Assembly: GCA_949775045.1 (NCBI GenBank)
Contig: OX459103.1
Coordinates: forward strand, 9,296,842 to 9,360,841
Source: Metridium senile
Taxonomy: Eukaryota > Cnidaria > Anthozoa > Actiniaria > Metridiidae
Direction: 5' to 3'
Length of the DNA: 64,000 nt
The notes below the pieces were generated by a model. The model saw only the letters and a program-made list of their open reading frames with translations. It did not search any database and was not told the origin of the DNA. Position 1 is the first letter of the stretch. Every line of letters begins with the position of its first letter. This document shows positions 12,121-23,040 of the stretch, piece by piece. The position numbers and the translations under genes were made by a program.

Positions 12121-12177
12121 AAAGTCAATTGTCATTCAGTCTATAAAAAGTGTGTGAGCCTTTGGTGCCGGATTTAA
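12121..12177 (+). CDS. Candidate terminal Cys-rich exon
   Basis: A textbook polypyrimidine-AG acceptor (GTTTTTTTTTTTTAG) is followed by 18 open codons and TAA. The short peptide has three cysteines (spacing C-x6-C-x4-C) and several Lys/Arg. Phase 0 matches the 3625-3813 exon. Joining would give about 81 residues with five cysteines. The odd number, the 8 kb distance and the tiny size all argue caution. It could equally be chance or belong to an unseen first exon. Confidence 0.3.
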   Translation, partial: KVNCHSVYKKCVSLWCRI

Positions 12178-12270
12178 TTAACTTTACTATGAAAAACTCA
12201 GCCTCAAGGATGTCACTAAACTAACATGACACCAACACTAGTGCTATGGCATAAAATTAAATTAAAACAA

Positions 12271-12610
12271 TTTTGTTGAAAACACCCACTTTTCTAGACA
12301 TAATTACAACAAGCTTTCTTTTTTTATAATTGTATAGTACAATATTAAAGAAAAGTTATTCACATTATTTTGTTCATTTGATAATGTCTATTTTACTTTT
12401 ATAATATAAATAAGATTTGAAGTTTTTATTTTATCACTGAAAACACCCAATTTGCTAGATACATTTGTTTCAGTTTTATTCACGAGTAGATTTTTTTGTC
12501 ATTTTTTTACAATTATATATTTTAATATTAAAAAATAGTTATTCGCATTTTGTTCAGTTGATAATAAGGCATATTTTCCTTTTATAATATAAATATTGGT
12601 TTTAATAATA
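12271..12610. repeat. Imperfect tandem duplication, unit about 170 bp
   Basis: Two copies each run through GAAAACACCCA(C/A)TTTTCTAGA-like, TACAATTAT/TATAATTGT, AATATTAAA, AGTTATTC(A/G)CAT and TTTATAATATAAATA. Confidence 0.7.
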
Positions 12611-15600
12611 TGAACTTTGCTTTTAATAATATTGATAATATTTTTCATGTTTTTGTTTTGTTTTTGGAGTGTCAATTGTAATTAGTTATATACACAAATA
12701 ATTTTATTTTCGCGTAAACGTGTGACGTCATCAATCAGCAGGTTTGACAACTATAATGTGGTGTGCAAAAAACCATTTGGAACTGCAGATTTCATTAATT
12801 TTTTTATAACATGATAAATTCTTGTTTTTTATATTTTTCACCACAGTTTTTCTTTTTCTTGTTCTTCTTTGTTCTTTGTTAAAGTCTTCATGATTCTTCT
12901 GTTTTACTTTCTCTTTTTTTCCTTCTGCTTCTTGTCCTTCTTGTTCTTCTTGTTCTTCTTGCTCTTCTTGTTTTTACTTGTTCTTCTTAGAAAGCGCACC
13001 ACTTTCTCACCGAAGATTCTAGTGTCGAGCTAGCTTGTTTTTGCAGACAGTACCAGCGTCAGTATGCCACTTATTTCAACAATTGTTGACTATCTGTTAA
13101 ATGTTGCAGTTGTAGAAATGTTGGCGTCGATAGCATGGTTGGACGTCTTGTCAACACAACCTGCTCCACCTTGTTGTGGATCCCCACTAAGAGAACTCAC
13201 TTCCGTATTGACTTCATAAGCGTCTCTAAATTTTAATATCAATACGTATCAATTATTATTTTAAAACAAGATCCTCCCCTGCTCTCCTACTTATTAATGC
13301 CACCTACACCAAAACCAGAAAAACGATCTTAAAATGATGATAAAAATATAATTATTATCTTTGATATACATCTAAATAAACGAACGCTATAGGAGCCGAG
13401 ACCGATAGGGATAATGGGTAGCAAAAAGTTATATTAGAATTACAAAAAATTGATTATAAAAATAGATATGAACAGCGAAAAGCTTTATTGAAATTACAAA
13501 AAAATAATTATAATAACAAATTATGGGCAGCGAAAAGCTATATTGTAATTACATGGGCGTATGGTGAGTTGAGAGACGCTGACAATGAATAATCATATTG
13601 CAAGATAGTATTGAGAGGTCCCTGTTTGAGCCGGAGCTTTTTGAATGACATTAACACACATCCCATGTTACATTTCGGTCTCAGCTTAGGTTCATGTCAG
13701 TAGTTACTCTTATCACTATTATTCAGAAACAAAGTTAACATAAACCCAGGATTAACTCTATGGACATTCATGTTTTCATCCATGTATGCAGCAATGGTAT
13801 ATGACTGGCCGAAAGCTTGACAATAAATATATGAACTTAACGTAGTCGAAGCACTTTTCATCATGAATTCAATTCCTACAGAACAAGATTCAGATAACGA
13901 AGCTAATATACTTGTAAAATAAACTTCTCAATCATTTCATTTTGCAGTCGAAATCCTTACTGAGAAGTTGTTCGTAATTCGATCTGAGCTAAATGAAAAT
14001 GGAAAAAACAATTACTTTATTTTAGTTATATCTATAATTTATCTATATGTAATTAGGGTGACGCAATAACTCATTACAGTTTTTTAGCTTAACGTCCTTA
14101 GCACCATACTGGTCATGGCATGATTACATTCATAGTTTCCGTCACACCCCTCCCTTCCTACCTTCCATCTTTGCTCAACTCCTCCAAGTTTTCTCTACTC
14201 ACACCAAAGAATTAAGGCAAAATTTTCTAGAACGCTTTTTCTAGACGGTCTATTAGAAACTCGCTCTCTAATTGTAAGTGTATTATCAGTTTATTGATAA
14301 GATTTAGGCCAAGTACATTAGTAGTTTCAATCCCTTCACAGCAAGCGCCTTCAGTTTCACTTGAACAAATGACCGTCCAATAGTCTAGCAATAACATATC
14401 GAACAAATCCTCGATTTTTTTCTTTTCAATTCTTTAATCAAGAAAGATAGCATTAATAATTTTATAAACATTTATTGAAAACTGAAGTTCTGAATTCTTA
14501 GTATGCAAAGTATCTCTTTTAAAAGATGACAGCCATATCGTCTTTTAATTAAAATCAAAATTCTTTATTTCATAGATACGCAACATATGTGACGCTCTTT
14601 AACAAAGTTAAAAAGCTATTCTACTGTATTTCACAGACCACTAAAATTTCAAATTCATAGCACTATTAAATGAGAAAATGACCACCAAATTGGCTTAAAA
14701 ATAGATACCTCTGATCGATACTTTTAACGTATGTTATATTATGAAAGTAGTATGAAATTGAAGCTTTTAAATTAAAGGTTCCTTGCGAAGTCAAGCCTGC
14801 CTTTGTTCAAAACGCCGCCATATCTTCACGGCATTGCCAATTTTACGTTACGTTAAAAAAAGTATTTTAAAATTTTTTTTTAATGATTTTTTTAAAATAT
14901 GTTTTACAATTTCTTTCCTTTTTTCTGATTTACAATTCAGAAGAGATACAATATAATTGCAACACTCTAGATATTAGGTTAAAAAAGTTTCTTCGCCGTC
15001 AAGAATCTTCAACCTTTAGTAAGCTACATATTATAAGCACTATTTTCTAAGACTACATTTATGGATCTTTCAAATTATCTTTCATGCAGTACATTCATTT
15101 TTAGTACAACACACACTCGATTTATAGTATAAAAGTGCATGATTTTGTCAACAAACAATATATTTAATCTAAGTAAGCTACCAAAGTATTTCAAAAGACA
15201 TTGAAAATTTACCACCTGCTAAAATCGGCCTCAAATTATCTCTGTGAAATTTTATCCTACTCAATTCACGCTCCCATTCTACACCGTAAGTGGCTTCATG
15301 AGTACTGTAACGATATCATATCTTTAGCACACAATACAAGTATTCTTAGAAAGTGGTTTTAGCAAGTGGTTTAGTAAGGCTTTTGAAAGGCTAATTATCA
15401 AGCGCACATCCATTAGCGTATTAATGCTAAAGCTAACAAAAGGCATTACTACTTCTAACCGATTGAACCGGTATTCAAACACTATAAGCTCAATTATATT
15501 AAGAACCGTTTTTCTTAGAAAAAGGAAGCAAGATTCGCCCGAGCAAACAAAGGCATAAAATGGTGTATTAGGATTCGAGTGGGAATCCTTAAGGCATGTT

Positions 15601-15650
15601 CTGACGTCACAATTAAGAAGTCGCAATGCAGAGAACAGGTGGTCGATAAC
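12611..15650. other. Intergenic, no gene seen
   Basis: Holds a pyrimidine-rich TTCTTGTTCTTC stretch at 12845-12985 and a repeat-like block at 13390-13600 with two related units (AGCGAAAAGCTATATTG / AGCGAAAAGCTTTATTG). The rest is featureless AT-rich DNA. The open frame opposite 15324-15659 has no splice or signal support. Confidence 0.45.
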
Positions 15651-15655
15651 GACTA

Positions 15656-15666
15656 GCATAAATAGG
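15656..15666 (+). promoter_or_regulatory. Possible TATA box
   Basis: GCATAAATAGGG lies about 70 bases before the ATG at 15729. This would put the start of transcription near 15690 and leave a 5' leader of about 40 bases. Inferred from position and match only. Confidence 0.35.
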
Positions 15667-15728
15667 GCAAATCACGAGGCAAAGTAACAGTAACACTTTA
15701 CACTTCCAGTAACTCTTTCTCTTACGTC

Positions 15729-16503
15729 ATGTTTTCACAAATTTATTTTCAAAGTTTGGTTTTATGTTTAATAGTTTTAGCAGTAGTACATGTAAGAAGT
15801 CAGGAAAATGATCTTAATGATCAGGAATTTTTATCAAGAAGAGAAGTTGGAAAGGCGACAAGAAGAGATAAAATTTGCCTTGATTGGAAAAGACGGGGAG
15901 TAAAATGTCCATCTGGAAAACGCGCTTTTCGAAATAAGGTAAGTATTCGAAAATATTCAAAATTTCGAAAACATATAAAATGATCAAATTGTTTTTAAAA
16001 TTTATGAAAATTATTTCTGAAAAACATTTTATTTTCCCAAAAATAAAAATTACTATATCAGTAAAAGGTAAAATGATAAACGATGGACAATCTTTTATTT
16101 GATTTTAAATTTAGATAGGTTGGTTTAAAATCTGAATTTCACGAAAATTTTTACATAGAATTGTTTTCGAGATATCACAAGTAATAGAGTTCAATAGTTT
16201 CGCAATATGAAATCCGAAAAATAACACTTTACTTCAAAAGAACGGAGCAAAGTGGTGCCCATTCTACGTACTTAAAGCTCAGATTACAGTTTTTAAATTT
16301 ATTCTTATTACATGTAGTTGATTTTCGATGATTTTGGTTCTCAAAATGTTCCCAGTTTTCGAATTTTTACTTTTAAGAAAGAAAACTACACGTTTCAATT
16401 GGTGCAAACTAGAACTAATCAGTTAAAGCAAATAGAAAATAAAACCGTTATATATTTCACACCTTTAAAACCACAATATTCTAATGGTTGTCATTGCACT
16501 TAA
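15729..16503 (+). CDS. Small secreted basic Cys-containing protein, two exons
   Basis: Exon 1 is 15729-15938 (70 codons, phase 0) and ends at a consensus AAG|GTAAGT donor. Exon 2 is 16318-16503 after a TTATTCTTATTACATGTAG acceptor, open in the same phase for 61 codons to TAA. The predicted product is about 131 residues. Residues 7-24 form a signal peptide. An acidic stretch (ENDLNDQE) is followed by paired basic residues that could be processing sites (SRR near 37, TRR near 46). The first Cys pair sits in KICLDWKRRGVKC, which loosely recalls a ShK-type C-x2-W-x3-G-x-C core with one extra residue. Exon 2 is Gln/Asn/Lys-rich and ends with a CxC just before the stop. A poly(A) signal (AATAAA near 16530) follows. 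Exon 1 is better supported than exon 2. Family and function are unknown; a secreted peptide precursor is the best description. Confidence 0.45.
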
Positions 16504-16782
16504 AATAAGAAGAGGAAGAGTAAAAAGGAATAAAAAAACACGCCATCATCATCAAATAGAAAAGTTAATATAATTATGAAACAAAGATGGCGGCCTTTTG
16601 ATCTAGTAATGAAGCAAAAAATAAAAAAAAACATTTAACTATAAACAAATAAAAACCTATAAAATGTTCACACTAGAAGAAAAAGAAGAAGAAGTAAAGG
16701 AAAAAGAAATCAAATAAACTTAAAAACTACAATATTTTTAAATAAGAATAATGTTATTACACAATGCAGTAAGTACTATGTT
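16504..16782. other. Downstream flank, A-rich
   Basis: Contains AATAAA-type signals near 16530 and AAGAAGAAGAAG low complexity. No gene seen. Confidence 0.4.
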
Positions 16783-17015
16783 ACAGTGCGACTACTGAAA
16801 CCAGGGCCACCCAAACAAAAGTCAAACCAAACGTGTAGAGGGTTCTCACAGGCTAAGATGTTTCTTATTCAATCTTTATCTATTCCGTTCAAAAATAATG
16901 AAAATTATTAGCATTTTAAGCAAAATGTCAAACATTTGTAGAGATTGTATCGTTCATATTCTCGATCGTGATTGGATAATCATGTTTTAGTGGCCCCGGT
17001 TTCAGTAGTCACACT
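16783..17015. mobile_element. TA-type MITE, copy 1
   Basis: Left end CAGTGCGACTACTGAAACC and right end GGTTTCAGTAGTCACACTG are inverted repeats. The interior includes TTCATATTCTCGATCGTGAT, which occurs inverted in the copy at 49671-49935. The left flank is TA, suggesting a Tc1/mariner-like source; the right flank is imperfect. Confidence 0.8.
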
Positions 17016-18149
17016 GTTAAAAGGTGCAAAGATGCTATTCAGTTCCATTAATTCATTTATATTTGTTTTCAAACTCAACATAAGCGTCGAAAATCACCCA
17101 TTGTTATCAAAAACAAACATCCTCTAAATAAGATAGCTAAATCCACTCAGGTTTCCATATATGATACTCAACAAAGCTCGGAAGTTATTCTTGCGAAATT
17201 TAGTTCTTATAACAAAAAGGGCTTCAGAACCTTTGTTGTTTTATATAATTAAAACTATAAAGAAAACAAAAGGAAAGAAGTGTTTCTTCCTAATCAATAA
17301 CATCGGACAATAGATTCAAAACTTTGACAAGCCTTTATATAAGACCATTACAATGGTGTGGGTTTCCGAAATCCAAAAATGTCTTACATTAGTGAGAAAG
17401 GGAATAGAAATATATAATAATTTTGTACATTTGAATATTGAACTATGAGAGAGAAAAATAGTTGATCAGTTTTGTTATAGGTAATTACTTTGGCTGTTCG
17501 CTTAGGGCTAAATTATCAATATTAAATCTAAAACTTTGAAAAAAAAAGAAAATAGGAAAAGAAAGAAAAAAAAGTAAAACGGAAAACGGAAAGAGAAAAG
17601 AAGAAAAGAGAGAAAAAAAAGAAAAAGAAAATAGAACAAAGAAAACGCAAAATGAAAAAAAAAAAAGGAAAACGAAATAAGAAAAGAAAAATCAGAAAGG
17701 TAAACTACCAATGAAGGAAATCGATATTCTACAAATAGATATTCTACAAATCGACTAATATAATAGCCATCTAACTTTCCAATGTCAACCAAAATCTTTA
17801 CGTTTTAGTAAGTTCTTTTGACAATGTGTCATTCACATAATATGATAGTACATTTAATGCTTTTAGCATTGCGACGATTATTTGACAGCAGTGAAGTTTT
17901 GTTCAAAGATAAAAGAGGAAATCTAAAGCGAGAGAAAAGGAAGCAACTCAATCTTTGACTGACCACAGGATAAGAAGGCAGACAGTCAATCCACACTGTG
18001 AGGTGCCGGGGCGGAGATGATGTGAAATAGAAAATATTGTAATTATAGATGGAGAGATTAAAATCATAGTAAAGCAACAGATTTTCTTTGTAATTAAAGG
18101 TAGAATGTAAAAAAGGCAATTAGAATTGATGTTACTGGAGATTTATATT
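17016..18149. other. Intergenic, with A-rich purine tract
   Basis: 17535-17700 is a GAAAA-rich purine tract, which gives a spurious Phe/Ser/Leu open frame on the minus strand. No gene seen elsewhere. Confidence 0.45.
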
Positions 18150-18195
18150 CAAACGTTTTCGACTAGACTGTTGATAGCCATCATGAGGAGATAGA
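18150..18195 (-). mobile_element. Repeat end with hammerhead-like words
   Basis: The minus strand reads CTCATGATGGCTATCAACAG, then TCTAGTCGAAAACGTTTG. The order resembles the CTGATGA...GAAACG motif elsewhere in the window, with one extra A in the GAAA box and a changed first box. Confidence 0.3.
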
Positions 18196-19682
18196 ATAAG
18201 GTAGATCAGAATATTACAAACGTTTTCATTATAGATATTTTTGAATAATAATGAAGGACACGATTTGGGGAAGAAAATTAATTAATGACGGTGATAATGA
18301 AGATCATAACAATGAACGGTCAATGATGATGAATATAATAATAATGTTACTATATTTAATGAGGGAGCCTACTCGCAAAGGAGATCGATTTTCAGTAGGG
18401 CCCTAATTATAGTGATTTCAGTGGTAAACATGGTCATGAGTCTATATAATGATGACGGTAATGACAATGATACTAAACCATCAATTAAGGTACACAAAAC
18501 TCGCACTTATTTTGTAATCTTTGGCATTTGTACAATAGTAAATGATTTCTATATTGTATGCGTATCAAAGATGTGCCTATTGTTCTGTTGAAATCTCAAC
18601 CTGTTAAGAAGAAGTTCAAATCTCGCGTGCTAATCAAAGCCTTTTGTTACTTCTCACGTACAATACCATATATGGTAATGACATTGTTTTCAAGATTGCA
18701 TACGGTATTTCTGATACGGGCATCATATGATCACGTGTTTATACTTACTATAAAATCTAGGTACTTATGTATTTTATGTACACTGATGATAGCGGTTAAC
18801 GCCGAAACTTGTTTGGAATAAAAATACTTGTATTATCTCTACGAATGACAATGGTGATGTTGATGATAATGGTGGTTATTAAGGCTAGATCCAGAAGATT
18901 GAGACGTTTAAAACAAATTGAGATTTATATTGATACGTCTGTATCTCTTGTTTTCCATAGCAACAACCACCCGCACCACAGCAACAGGAATCAGATCTAT
19001 GGGAAAATACAGACAAAAAGACGATTCAACCAAAGTTTCGCTTCGAATACTAACTTGGAAAGCCAAGAAAACTAAAGAATCTCAAAACTTCAATGGCGGG
19101 AAGAATTAGAAGCACAGCTCCTTTAAAGGCGACGAAGATGAAATAAAACTAAATCTATTTTACTAAAAAGCAAACATTTGCAAGCAATAACAGTGAGATT
19201 GATGAATAAGAACAACAAAGAACGCCAGAGAATAAATTAATAAATATTTATTTGCAAATCAATGTGTTGTGTTTTGTGTGTTAATATTAGCGAGATCGAT
19301 TAGTTTTTGTATGACTTATGTTTGGTATTTCCAGTAATACTACATTGCGAAAAATGGCATTTCTGCGGTTCCCATGTAGTCAGGCAGGCGGAAAAATCTC
19401 CCGTGTCCCCTGGGTCTTTCTATGCTTGAACATGTGGTTGTCTAAATCATCAGTGTTTTTATCTTCATGCTTTTGTCTTCATGGTTTTATCAAGTTGTCT
19501 TCATAGTCATAATCATTAGAATCATGGATCATTATCACATATCAATTTTTTTGTTGACGTTCGTTCTTTGTTTCAGCCAAATGGTCACCACAATAGGGAT
19601 TATTATACAAGCTAGTGTATTTGTTATCGAGATATTCACATATTTGTGAATTTCTTTGTATTTTACTCACAAACATGAATTA
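18196..19682. other. Intergenic, no firm gene
   Basis: ATGATGATAATAATAATG-type low complexity at 18280-18350. A short, basic open frame after a possible acceptor (TTTTCCATAG at 18961) runs to 19109 and is followed by AATAAA signals. No upstream exon can be tied to it. Confidence 0.35.
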
Positions 19683-19872
19683 TTAGTCGGGCTAGAGGGC
19701 CCGACTCTAGGTTTACCTTTTAGCCAATCTATGTATGTATCTGTCTGTCATGTCGCGTATAGTCCCCCATGATGCTTTGGGAACGAACAGAGGAAGCCCA
19801 AAGTAGCATTGTTTAGCCTCCTGTGTTGATTTTATGACTAGCCCGACTTCACTCTCATAGAGCGTCTAGTTG
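19683..19872. mobile_element. Small inverted-repeat element
   Basis: Starts TAGTCGGGCTAG and contains GGGCCCGACTCTAGG. It ends with GACTAGCCCGACTTCACTC and GAGCGTCTAGT. The outer TAGTCGGGCTAG / CTAGCCCGACT are inverted. The GAGCGTCTAGT end recurs at 22313-22323 and, inverted, near 58650. Confidence 0.55.
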
Positions 19873-20140
19873 TACTATAAACGGAAGAGCGAACGAACGA
19901 CAACAATGTTTAGGAGAACCATTGACATGTGCATCCCTAACGATATTTCATAGCGCCGTTAAATATATATCTTCATTCTCGCAATCATTATTATTAATTT
20001 ATCATTATTACCACCACCATTATCGTCGTAGTCAGTAAAGCGTCTCATTTTTATAAACATTCAAAATATCTCTTCCGCCGTCCGTTTTGAATTACTTAGC
20101 TTCTCAAGCCCTCGGGTTGGCTGAGATCCAGGTTTTTTCC

Positions 20141-20434
20141 ATCCTCGGGAACCCAGGGGTATTCTTCTGTCGCTCGTTTCTCGCTTCCACAACATATACC
20201 CCTGGGAAAGTAGTCTGTTGGAGCTTGTTCCGGAAGTCAAAATTCAGCTCTTTCCTGATTGGTCGACCTTAATAGGTCGACCAATGTAAATCAAGATAAC
20301 CATTCAAAGAAAGTCGTTAAATAAGTTTGAATTTTGACTTCCGGAACAAGCTCCAACAGACTACGTTCCCAGGGGCATATGTTGTGGAAGCGAGAAACGA
20401 GCGACAGAAGAATACCCCTGGGTTCACGAGGATG
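20141..20434. repeat. Long foldback inverted repeat, about 105 bp arms
   Basis: The left arm includes CCAGGGGTATTCTTCTGTCG, CTCGTTTCTCGCTTCCACAA, TGTTGGAGCTTGTTCCGGAA and GTCAAAATTCA. The right arm carries the exact inverse of each block in reverse order. A short inner palindrome (TTGGTCGACC / GGTCGACCAA) sits in the loop. The arms are very well matched, so the element is young or maintained. No coding capacity; a foldback or MITE-type element. Confidence 0.9.
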
Positions 20435-21904
20435 CGTTTTTTCTACTTTCTCTGTTAATCATTGTTAAAGACATTCGCGGGCATAGTTTCTGCGCATCCT
20501 TTCTGATCTGCTAGCGACGAGGAACGCCTGGATGTTCAGAGTTAGGAGAACAATATCTTAAAAACGAACATGGTGACCCCATTTTTTATAGTGAAATTTT
20601 ATAAAGATACGGCAAAATTTGAAGATACAATTATGGTTAAATATGAAATCATACACGTATTTGGGTGAAAATTTCAATCTTCATCGGTAGGAAGCGTCAC
20701 CATGTTGCATGATTGCTGCGAATTCGAGCAAAGAAAAGAGTTAGTTGTATTTATTCATAAATATGTACACATAATATTTGCATACAATATTTAATATAAT
20801 ATTTGTCTTAATCCATTCAATTCTCTATAAAAATGACTTTTTCACTCGAATTGTTTGTATAGCGCGCAAGCGATTTTGACAAGAAAATAGCTGCAATTTG
20901 AGAACCTCTCACTCCTAAACGAGTACGGTGACCCCTATTTTTGTGGTTACTCCGTCCTACGGAGTACCACTTTGTCATCACGCTTAGCAAGTCCGTCTGT
21001 AACAATAGAATGTGACGTCACGATAGATGACGTCTCTGCCCCAAGGCCTAGGTCGGTACGCGCAAATAAAGGTACTTTTATGTACTTTTAGTCGTTATTT
21101 CTTTTAAAAACTTAATCGATTAAGGAGATCCTATTTCAAGTTTCATCTGCCGGATAATTGGAGGGCAAAATTCTTTTTTTTATAAAGACGAGGATATCTT
21201 GGCCGGAATGATCCGCCGTTAGCGAAGTCCTTTCACAGAAGATGTGCCACGCCAGCAGAATTGCATTCGCTTCGGTATATTATCAAGCACTTTCAAACAG
21301 AAATCTTGAGTTTATATTGATTAATGTGCTATTTTTGTTCTTCATAACGTCAGAGAACGTGACTTCCTTCAAGAAGCCTACAAAGCGAACATCGTCAACA
21401 CGACATAAAAACATTCAGATCGGCCTGTCTGAAAACCACTCTCAACAGCCCAAATCGCCTCAAAAATTACACAAATTGCTTAAATAACTATCTATCTTTC
21501 TTGTTCTGACGTTGAATTTTCAAGAACAACTTCAAGTTTTCGAAGCATTCAAGTTTTCGAACTCTATATCCATTATCGCATACTCAAATCTTCGTAGCGG
21601 CGCTTTTGGGGGAGGGGGCCGGGATGAAATGTCAACACTTTGTAACACAGGCATCCCGGTACATAGAAATATATGTCGAACAGATTCATACAGCCCAAAA
21701 TCCATCTTTATTTTCGTGACGTTTATTTTTCAAAAGGTTAATCTTGATAATAATGTTTCTGAGATTTAGTTTTCATTTTCTCAATAAAAACATTATGAAA
21801 TTTGGGATAAGGACATTTCTCATTAAAATAACCTAAAATTAGTCATAAATGATTTATGTGCATATGTTTATTTTTGTGCACATTTTAAACATTTTGTAAA
21901 CATT
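20435..21904. other. Intergenic, no firm gene
   Basis: An 81-codon open frame at 21242-21487 has one hydrophobic stretch (LINVLFLFFITS) and a basic tail but begins with a long non-signal leader. I could not support it as a gene. Nothing else recognised. Confidence 0.35.
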
Positions 21905-22076
21905 AATCAACCAATTTAGTTCCTCCTCACCCTCGGGACTTTCCAAAGTAGCCGGGTTGGCCGCAGAAAAGAGGTATAGACTAGGTATATAAGAATAGAT
22001 TTGGAGCTTTTTATTCTGACCGCTTAATAGAGGGTGACCACTTAATGGGTGACCGCTTAATAGAGGTACCACTGTA
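21905..22076 (-). mobile_element. DNA transposon end with GGTNACC subrepeats
   Basis: GGGTGACC and GACCGCTTAATAGAGG repeat and end in GGTACCACTGTA. CGGGACTTTCCAAAGTAGCC lies 60-90 bases inside. The same words (ACTTTGGAAAGTCCCGAGGG, GGTACCACTGTA) occur at 34930-34972, so this is the end of a dispersed DNA transposon. Confidence 0.55.
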
Positions 22077-22112
22077 TATGTATTGTGTATGATCTATGTA
22101 TGATACATTATG

Positions 22113-22264
22113 AATAGCTGTTATTACAGTTATATGCAAATGGTTTCAAACAATGGATTCAAATTGAGGCTTTCGGGCAAACCTATTGTTTTCGCCCGAA
22201 TTAAAGCCTCAACTTCAACCCATTGTTCAAAATCATTTGCATATATCTGTAATAACAGCTATTT
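22113..22264. repeat. Near-perfect palindrome (hairpin element)
   Basis: The left arm AATAGCTGTTATTACAG, ATATGCAAATG and ATTGAGGCTTTCGGGC is mirrored by GCCCGAATTAAAGCCTCAA, CATTTGCATAT and CTGTAATAACAGCTATT. It interrupts a repeat whose uninterrupted form is at 58649-58742, inverted. Confidence 0.85.
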
Positions 22265-22689
22265 CAATCCCTCAGAATCCCTTCTGTTCAGTAGCCCGAG
22301 TAATCGCTCACAGAGCGTCTAGTTTCCATTTAATCTAATTTTAAAGTAGGTCTATAATTATTTTTCTATTTATTTTAACTTCTACTCTAAATTCAAAAGC
22401 CACTCGAATAGCATTGCAGCATTTCACTGCAGAAACTTATAGTATCATCATTTCTAACACTTAACTTAACTAAACAAGTGAGAGGAACCACATGAGCTCC
22501 TTGAGCTCCTTTAATTTATTTTCTCAATAAACGTATGAGGATCTCAGTTCACCATATATGGCATTGTGGTTATGTTTGAAAAAACATCTATGGTTAACTT
22601 ATTTTCCCGCGAACATCCTTAAGACACAATTATCTCCAATGTACTCCAAGGTTTCTCAGATCATTACTGAAACTTGGCATCGTTGGGAA

Positions 22690-23040
22690 AGTTGTGTGAG
22701 GGCATATTTTTTTTCAATTGCTAATCTAGAAAAATAAACCCACCATCAAACCCAAACTTGAGTTCAATAAATGCTCAATTTTAGACTGGTAATTTACAGT
22801 CAGTAAAGTTTTTATTATAATTAACCTTTTTTTATTGTGTGAGGATATTCCTTTTTTTTAATTGCTAATCTAGAAACAAAAAAAAACATCATAAAAATTA
22901 TCCTTGAGTCCAATAAGTGCTCAATTTTTAATTTAGACTGGCAATTTACAGTCAGTAAAGTTTTAATTATAATTAACCTTTTTTTTAAGGATGTTTCTTT
23001 TTTTTTTCAATCGCTAATCTAGAAACCAAAAAACAAATAC
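22690..23040. repeat. Three degraded tandem units, about 130 bp
   Basis: Each unit carries GCTAATCTAGAAA, CTCAATTTT(A), GACTGG(T/C)AATTTACAGTC, AGTAAAGTTTT and ATTATAATTAACC. Confidence 0.8.

Noticed and set aside
15324..15659. 111-codon minus-strand frame upstream of the 15729 gene
   Set aside because: It ends against the putative promoter of the opposite-strand gene and has no recognisable domain or splice structure. It could be real but nothing supports it.
18809..19109. Overlapping short frames and a possible terminal exon after TTTTCCATAG at 18961
   Set aside because: Three frames are open at once, no upstream exon in matching phase was found, and the Lys/Asn/Thr-rich composition is typical of AT-rich noncoding DNA.
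21242..21487. 81-codon frame with a hydrophobic stretch
   Set aside because: The hydrophobic segment is preceded by about 24 polar residues with no start nearby, and no cysteine pattern or splice partner follows.
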